From Anaerolineales bacterium (lineage in GTDB: Bacteria > Chloroflexota > Anaerolineae > Anaerolineales > Villigracilaceae), in assembly GCA_017882065.1 (NCBI GenBank), contig JADGQD010000005.1, forward strand, positions 1 through 25,558: a DNA stretch of 25,558 bases, in the 5' to 3' direction. This document shows, in pieces, positions 21,576 through 25,558 of this stretch. A program made the position numbers and the translations under genes. Under the pieces are notes generated by a model. It searched no databases. It was given only the letters and a program-made list of their open reading frames with translations, and was not told the DNA's origin. Within the stretch, counting starts at the first letter, position 1, and every line of letters begins with the position of its first letter.

Positions 21576-23482
21576 TCCAGATGCGCCTTGATACTTTCAG
21601 CCAATGCCTTATTAATTCCCGGCACGGCGCTCAATTCTACCACCGAAGCCTCTCTTATCTTATCCACAGAACCGAAATGTTTCAAGAGGGCTTTCCGTTT
21701 GACAGGGCCAATGCCGGGGAGAGAATCCAGAGCCGAGGCCATGCCCTGCTTCGTCCGCCGCGCCCGGTGCGCGGTAATGGCAAAGCGATGTGCTTCGTCG
21801 CGGATGCGCTGGACAAGGTAATGCCCCTGCGAATGGTGCGGCAGTATCAAAGAATCGGGCTTGTTGGGGAAAAATATTTCCTCCTCCTGCTTGGCCAGAC
21901 CCACCACCGGCACTTTGTCAAACAATTCGAATTTTTGGAGGACTTGCATCGCGCGGGATAACTGGCCCTTGCCGCCATCCACAATCAACAGGTCCGGGAG
22001 GAAGGCGAATGATTCGTCCAGCTTGGACCCGGGTGCTGCCCCGAGCTGCTGCCCTGAACTTGTCGAAGCGGAAGTCGAAAGGTCTGGTTCCCGGGCTGCC
22101 TCCCAGCGCTTGAAGCGACGCATCAGCACTTCCTCCATGCTGGCGAAATCATCGGGAACGCCGATGGACCCCTCGACATTGAACCGGCGGTAGAGCTTTT
22201 TATCCGGCACGCCTTGCGTGAAAACGACCATGCTCCCGACGGTTGCCACCCCCTGGGTATGGGAAATATCGTAGCACTCGATGCGGTTGGGCGGATTAGG
22301 CAACTGCAGGGCCGACTGCAACTCGGCCAGCGCCTGTTCCTGCTTGTGAGCGTCCGCCTGCCACTGCGTCCGCAAGGCTTGCAAGGTCTCGGCAGCGTTT
22401 TCAGCGGCCATCAGCACCAGGTCATGCGGCTGACCATTGCGCGGCACAATCATCTCGGTTTTCTCACCACCGCGTCGTGAACGCAGCCACTGGCCGATGA
22501 TCTGCGCTTCCTCGATTTCCGTAGGCAGGAGTACCTGCTCTGGTATTTCCGCTGCTTCGGTGTAGAACTGCTTGACAAACTCGGCCATTACTTCTTTATC
22601 AGCGGTATCTTCCGTACCTTCGAGCACGAAATATTCACGCCCGATCAGTTTACCGCCCCGGATGAAGAAGATCTGCACACAGGCTTCGTTATCGGCGCGC
22701 GCCATGGCGATCACATCCGAATCCTTGTAATCTGCCGCAAAAACTACCTTCTGGCGCTCGACGATGGTCTGCATGGCCTTCAACTGGTCGCGCAAAGCCG
22801 CGGCCTTCTCGAAACGCATTTCTTCTGCAGCTTTTTCCATTTCCTGCTGGACACGCGCGATGATCGGCTCAGAGTGGCCGTTGAGGAACTCCTGCAGGTC
22901 GGAGATCATCTGGCGGTATTGCTGCTGGTACACTGCGCCGATGCAGGGCGCCAGGCAGAGTTTGATATCGTAGTAAAGACAGGCGCGTTTATCCAGGCCG
23001 GTGATCTCCCGGTCACAGGTCAGGTATGGGAAGACGCGCCGCAACACATCCAGGGTCTGGTAGACGGCCCAGGCGGAGGTGTATGGCCCAAAATAGCGCG
23101 CCCCGTCATCCAGCATCAGGCGCGTCACTGTGACTTTGGGATACGGTTCATTCCAGTGGATTTTGATGTACGGATAGCGTTTGTCATCTTTCAGTCGAAT
23201 GTTGTACTTGGGTCGGTGCTTCTTGATGAGGTTCATCTCGAGGATCAGCGCCTCGAGTTCGGACCCGATTACTATCCATTCGATGTGAGTGATCTCGCGC
23301 ACCAGGCGGCGCGTCTTATGGTCATGGCTGGAATCACCGTGGAAATATGAGCGGACGCGGTTCTTCAGGCTGATCGCCTTGCCGACGTAGATGATCGTCC
23401 CCTCGGCATTTGACATCAGGTAACAGCCGGGCTTGGATGGGAGAGTATCGAGGATACCCTTGAGGTGGTCAGAGAGTTCCAC
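21572..23482 (-). CDS. uvrC: Excinuclease ABC subunit C
   Basis: Dual-incision nuclease of nucleotide excision repair. In order: GIY-YIG domain (about 15-95), four Cys with the spacing of the UvrC [4Fe-4S] ligands (C156, C168, C176, C180), UVR motif (about 208-238), RNase H-like nuclease domain with D405 (ECYDISHTQG) and D502 (IVDGGKGQL), and a C-terminal helix-hairpin-helix pair (586-636). The length of 636 is normal for the family. The start is GTG at 23482; a TAAAAT box ends 7 bases before it and there is no Shine-Dalgarno. Residues of about 466-488 are a Ser/Thr/Gly/Ala-rich insert that looks like a repeat element read in frame. The stop overlaps the start of the regulator gene. Confidence 0.96.
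   Translation of the reverse strand: MELSDHLKGILDTLPSKPGCYLMSNAEGTIIYVGKAISLKNRVRSYFHGDSSHDHKTRRLVREITHIEWIVIGSELEALILEMNLIKKHRPKYNIRLKDDKRYPYIKIHWNEPYPKVTVTRLMLDDGARYFGPYTSAWAVYQTLDVLRRVFPYLTCDREITGLDKRACLYYDIKLCLAPCIGAVYQQQYRQMISDLQEFLNGHSEPIIARVQQEMEKAAEEMRFEKAAALRDQLKAMQTIVERQKVVFAADYKDSDVIAMARADNEACVQIFFIRGGKLIGREYFVLEGTEDTADKEVMAEFVKQFYTEAAEIPEQVLLPTEIEEAQIIGQWLRSRRGGEKTEMIVPRNGQPHDLVLMAAENAAETLQALRTQWQADAHKQEQALAELQSALQLPNPPNRIECYDISHTQGVATVGSMVVFTQGVPDKKLYRRFNVEGSIGVPDDFASMEEVLMRRFKRWEAAREPDLSTSASTSSGQQLGAAPGSKLDESFAFLPDLLIVDGGKGQLSRAMQVLQKFELFDKVPVVGLAKQEEEIFFPNKPDSLILPHHSQGHYLVQRIRDEAHRFAITAHRARRTKQGMASALDSLPGIGPVKRKALLKHFGSVDKIREASVVELSAVPGINKALAESIKAHLE
22020..22087. repeat. Repeat-like insert inside uvrC
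   Basis: This in-frame segment encodes the low-complexity linker from about residue 466 to 488 (DLSTSASTSS, then GQQLGAAPGS). On the + strand it contains CCCTGAACTTGTCGAAG (22052-22068) and a second GTCGAA at 22074-22079. I recall CCTGAGCTTGTCGAAGG-type sequences as dispersed repeats in many bacterial genomes; the match here is from memory. Confidence 0.5.
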
Positions 23483-23489
23483 GGGAACA

Positions 23490-23495
23490 ATTTTA
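23490..23495 (-). promoter_or_regulatory. -10 box TAAAAT for uvrC
   Basis: TAAAAT on the - strand ends 7 bases before the GTG start at 23482, with no Shine-Dalgarno between. This is the same spacing as at the other predicted leaderless genes. Confidence 0.4.
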
Positions 23496-23583
23496 CTGCT
23501 TCTTGCACAAATTGGAAGACTGGTCAGCTCACTCTCTAGGAAATATGGCTGATTATGTCATCTCTAATATATCCTGCAAATAT

Positions 23584-23618
23584 GATATATTGACATATCG
23601 TATCTATATTACCAATAT
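23584..23618 (+). promoter_or_regulatory. Possible promoter and operator of the DUF4190-like gene
   Basis: TTGACA at 23590-23595 is a perfect -35 hexamer; CAATAT at 23613-23618 is a weak -10 at 17-base spacing. The -35 lies in the centre of an inverted repeat GATAT-N6-ATATC (23584-23599), which could be a repressor site. The area is very A/T-rich compared with its surroundings. Confidence 0.4.
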
Positions 23619-23632
23619 CCGAAGGAGAAATT

Positions 23633-23998
23633 ATGTCTGAACAGCTTCCTTCCGTTTTTCCACCCGCTCCGGTAAAAACCAATGTTCTTTCAATTGTCAG
23701 CCTTGTTGGCGGCATCCTGGGTGTTCTTTCCCTCTGCGCCAGCTTTATCCCGTTTGTTGGACTTGTGTGCATTGGGCTGGGGGTTCTCTGCGCAATCGTT
23801 AGCCTGTTCACTGGCTTTATAGGCCTGGGCCAAATCAAGATTAATGCTGAAAAGGGCAAAGGGATGGCCATTGCCGGAATCATCATGGCTGGCATTACCC
23901 TCCTAGGCCTGGTTGTCATGGTCATTGTCAACCTCGTATTGGGTCCGATAATCGGTAACGTGTTCAGCGAAATCAATTCAAAACTGGTTTCGCCATAA
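23633..23998 (+). CDS. DUF4190-like small membrane protein
   Basis: A 121-residue protein with a Pro-rich N-terminus (SVFPPAPVKTN) and three long hydrophobic segments at about 17-36, 40-66 and 78-104. The stretch GLGQIKINAEKGKGMAIAGIIMAG between the last two is typical of DUF4190-type proteins, whose function is unknown. AAGGAGAAATT in front of the ATG is an excellent ribosome site. It is divergent from uvrC and stands alone, with a terminator behind it. It could react to envelope conditions, but nothing in the sequence shows this. Confidence 0.8.
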   Translation: MSEQLPSVFPPAPVKTNVLSIVSLVGGILGVLSLCASFIPFVGLVCIGLGVLCAIVSLFTGFIGLGQIKINAEKGKGMAIAGIIMAGITLLGLVVMVIVNLVLGPIIGNVFSEINSKLVSP

Positions 23999-24025
23999 TC
24001 GGCAATCAACAAAACCTTTTATGGA

Positions 24026-24055
24026 ACTCCCGCATAGCCGCGGGAGTGTTTGTTG
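24026..24055 (+). terminator. Terminator after the DUF4190-like gene
   Basis: An 8-bp GC-rich stem (24026-24033 with 24040-24047) with a 6-base loop and a T-rich tail. An outer CAACAAA/TTTGTTG pair (24007-24013 with 24049-24055) may extend it. Confidence 0.8.
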
Positions 24056-24066
24056 AATGCACATGC

Positions 24067-24072
24067 TATAAT
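24067..24072 (+). promoter_or_regulatory. -10 box TATAAT for pncC
   Basis: A perfect TATAAT ends 17 bases before the ATG at 24090. The predicted 5' leader is only about 10 bases but still includes GGAGG (24082-24086), so this gene keeps a ribosome site. Confidence 0.5.
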
Positions 24073-24089
24073 GCCGCCATCGGAGGCGT

Positions 24090-24581
24090 ATGAAAAAAAA
24101 TCTTGAATATGAAATCGGTCCCCTTTTTCGCTCCCGCGGCCTCAAACTCGCCACCGCCGAATCCTGCACCGGCGGCCTGGTAGCTGACCATATCACAGAT
24201 GTCCCCGGCTCATCCGATTACTTCGTGGGCGGGGTGGTAGCCTACGCGTATGAGGCCAAAGTAGCCCTGCTGCACGTTTCGTGGGATACCCTGCGCCTCC
24301 ACGGCGCAGTCAGCCGGGAGACCGTGATCGAGATGGCGCGCGGTGTCCGCACCGCGCTGGGCGCGGATCTTGGGATCAGCGTGAGCGGCATCGCCGGCCC
24401 CGGCGGTGGGTTGCCCGAAAAACCGGTCGGCACCACCTGGATCGGTCTTTCAGCGCGTGACGGCGACTGGGCCCGTAAGTTCGTCTGGGTCGGTGACCGC
24501 CGCGCCAATAAAGAGTCGTCAACGCAAGCTGCGCTGCAGTTCGTGCTGGATTACCTGGATAAAAAACTGGATAATGGGTGA
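24090..24581 (+). CDS. pncC: Nicotinamide-nucleotide amidase (CinA C-terminal domain)
   Basis: Stand-alone CinA C-terminal domain of 163 residues, which deamidates nicotinamide mononucleotide to nicotinate mononucleotide in NAD recycling. Motifs: TAESCTGG (22-29) with the active-site Ser region, VVAYAYEAK, GIAGPGGG (100-107) and KPVGTTWIGL (111-120). The N-terminal molybdopterin-binding-like domain of full CinA is absent. GGAGG precedes the ATG. The end overlaps the next gene by 8 bases. Confidence 0.94.
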   Translation: MKKNLEYEIGPLFRSRGLKLATAESCTGGLVADHITDVPGSSDYFVGGVVAYAYEAKVALLHVSWDTLRLHGAVSRETVIEMARGVRTALGADLGISVSGIAGPGGGLPEKPVGTTWIGLSARDGDWARKFVWVGDRRANKESSTQAALQFVLDYLDKKLDNG

Positions 24582-25278
24582 TCGGCGGATCATCGTCCTG
24601 ATCTCGGCCGACTCCGAATGGCAGGCGGTCAAAGAGATCCTCGCCCCATCACGAGTGCAATCCACCCCTCCGGGCGAGACTTTCGACGTTCGACCTTTGA
24701 CATATTTCCACGGCGGTTGGGGCAAGATTTCCGCCGCCGCAACAACGCAATATGTCATTGACCACTTCCAGCCCACCTTGCTGGTCAACCTGGGGACCTG
24801 CGGCGGATTCGAAGGCCGCATTGCGCGCGGGACCGTCATCCTGGTTACAAAAACGATCGTTTACGACATTATCGAGCAGATGGCCGACCCTGAGGATGCC
24901 ATCGCCCACTACTCCACCGAACTCGACCTTTCCTGGCTCAATAACCGTGGACCACAGACCGCCGACCACGGTCCGTCATCCATCGTCCGTGGTCTTTTGA
25001 TGTCCGCCGACCGGGACATCCTCCCGGCGGACATCCCCGGCCTGGTCCAAAAGTATGGAGCCATTGCGGCAGATTGGGAGTCCGGGGCGATCGCCTGGGT
25101 GGCACAAAAAAACAAAGTAAAGTGTCTTATCCTGCGCGGGGTCACCGACCTGGTCAGCACGTCCGGGGGCGAGGCGTATGCCAATATCGAGTTGTTCCAC
25201 GAGAACACAAAGTCAATCATGAAAACGCTGATTGACCAGTTGCCAGTTTGGCTGGAAGGACTGGAAGGAATCGAATAA
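24574..25278 (+). CDS. Purine nucleosidase, MTA/SAH nucleosidase-like
   Basis: Member of the nucleoside phosphorylase/nucleosidase fold, 234 residues. The layout follows 5'-methylthioadenosine/S-adenosylhomocysteine nucleosidase: SADSEWQ with E15, HGGWGKISAAATTQ (46-59), LVNLGTCGGF (70-79), a nucleoside-binding DWESGAIAWV with E169, and the catalytic Asp D192 in LRGVTD. The exact substrate is not certain. The frame is open from 24406, but the ATG at 24574, giving MGDRRIIVLISADS, fits the family and overlaps pncC by 8 bases. Residues of about 124-140 form an odd loop (GPQTADHGPSSIVRG) coded by palindromic DNA. Confidence 0.85.
   Translation: MGDRRIIVLISADSEWQAVKEILAPSRVQSTPPGETFDVRPLTYFHGGWGKISAAATTQYVIDHFQPTLLVNLGTCGGFEGRIARGTVILVTKTIVYDIIEQMADPEDAIAHYSTELDLSWLNNRGPQTADHGPSSIVRGLLMSADRDILPADIPGLVQKYGAIAADWESGAIAWVAQKNKVKCLILRGVTDLVSTSGGEAYANIELFHENTKSIMKTLIDQLPVWLEGLEGIE
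24945..24994. repeat. Palindromic repeat inside the nucleosidase gene
   Basis: An in-frame segment with repeated CCGTGG/CCACGG and ACCAC/GTGGT words. GACCACGG (24964-24971) is the exact reverse complement of CCGTGGTC (24987-24994), and CCGTGG at 24945-24950 pairs equally well with CCACGG at 24966-24971. Confidence 0.55.
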
Positions 25279-25382
25279 GGGCTGACAACTGTCCGCCTCT
25301 ACTGTTTCATTACATCTTACATTGCCCGGAGTAAAAGATCTGGCTTGAAAACCATCATCACCTTACCTGCGCGGTTCCATTT

Positions 25383-25558
25383 ATGACCTCCCCTGCCCCT
25401 GACCATTCTGAAGAAATCCGAAAGCGCAACTTCCGCAACGTGCAGATCGATGCCATCGGCGTCAGCATCTCGAACGTGGCCGCGCCGTTCCTGCCGGTCT
25501 TCCTGACCCGTCTCGGCGCCAGCAATTTCCAGGTCGGGCTGCTTTCATCCATGCCGGG
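25383..25558 (+). CDS. Start of an MFS-type transporter (3' end missing)
   Basis: An ATG-started frame that runs off the window after 58 codons. The N-terminus is polar (MTSPAPDHSEEIRKRNFRN), followed by a hydrophobic stretch AIGVSISNVAAPFLPVFLTR and LGASNFQVGLLSSMP, which resembles the first helices of major facilitator superfamily transporters. No clear ribosome site was found. The substrate cannot be guessed. The 104 bases before it show no recognisable element. Confidence 0.7.
   Translation, partial: MTSPAPDHSEEIRKRNFRNVQIDAIGVSISNVAAPFLPVFLTRLGASNFQVGLLSSMP

Noticed and set aside
1..25558. CRISPR arrays, tRNA or rRNA genes, insertion sequences, phage genes or defence islands
   Set aside because: No regularly spaced repeats, no cloverleaf that I could see, and no transposase, integrase or recognised defence gene; the repeats present are short and dispersed.

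Overview
The window looks like a piece of chromosome from an anaerobic bacterium, most probably a Chloroflexota member of the Anaerolineae type. That is an inference from gene content: a tungsten-type aldehyde:ferredoxin oxidoreductase with a poly-ferredoxin partner, a glutaconate-type CoA-transferase, a DUF362 iron-sulfur protein, selA, and a moderately GC-rich genome with many short membrane proteins. No rRNA, tRNA, CRISPR array, transposase or phage gene was seen. Most of the window is ordinary chromosomal backbone, and both ends cut through genes.

Layout. (1) 1-3664: the 3' part of a P5C-dehydrogenase-like aldehyde dehydrogenase (+) converges on a leftward operon ferredoxin-AOR-MoaD/ThiS; a two-way terminator lies between them. 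(2) 3896-6690: a rightward, tightly overlapping operon of a small membrane protein, CoA-transferase subunit A, an alpha/beta hydrolase and CoA-transferase subunit B. (3) 6818-9472: PspC-domain protein, HAD hydrolase, DUF362 protein. (4) 9530-18016: rarA, a four-helix membrane protein overlapping selA, a squalene/phytoene synthase homologue, a GT-C-like membrane protein, an M24 peptidase and tsaD. (5) 18257-23482, leftward: uvrC, a broken receiver-domain gene, a 42-residue membrane peptide, prfA, prmC, tsaC. (6) 23633-25558: a DUF4190-like membrane protein, pncC/cinA-C, a nucleosidase, and the start of an MFS transporter.

How the genes may work together. AOR, its ferredoxin and the MoaD-like carrier form a module for oxidising aldehydes to acids (or the reverse) with low-potential electrons. 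The divergent CoA-transferase operon could activate such acids; this link is inferred from position only. tsaD and tsaC both serve t6A tRNA modification. prfA and prmC are release factor 1 and its methylase. UvrC and RarA are DNA repair or replication-stress proteins.

Main unusual signals: five genes have a -10 box 7 to 9 bases before the start codon and no Shine-Dalgarno, which suggests leaderless mRNAs; an ungapped 37-base repeat occurs in three intergenic regions, one of them inside the predicted aor leader; short repeat elements appear to have inserted in frame into uvrC and into the nucleosidase gene; a response-regulator gene carries two opposite frameshifts; two small open frames (42 and 53 residues) are easily missed; an alpha/beta hydrolase gene sits between the two CoA-transferase subunits; and the phytoene synthase homologue and the DUF362 protein each have an altered motif. 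I found no clear evidence of a wholly new defence or mobile system.
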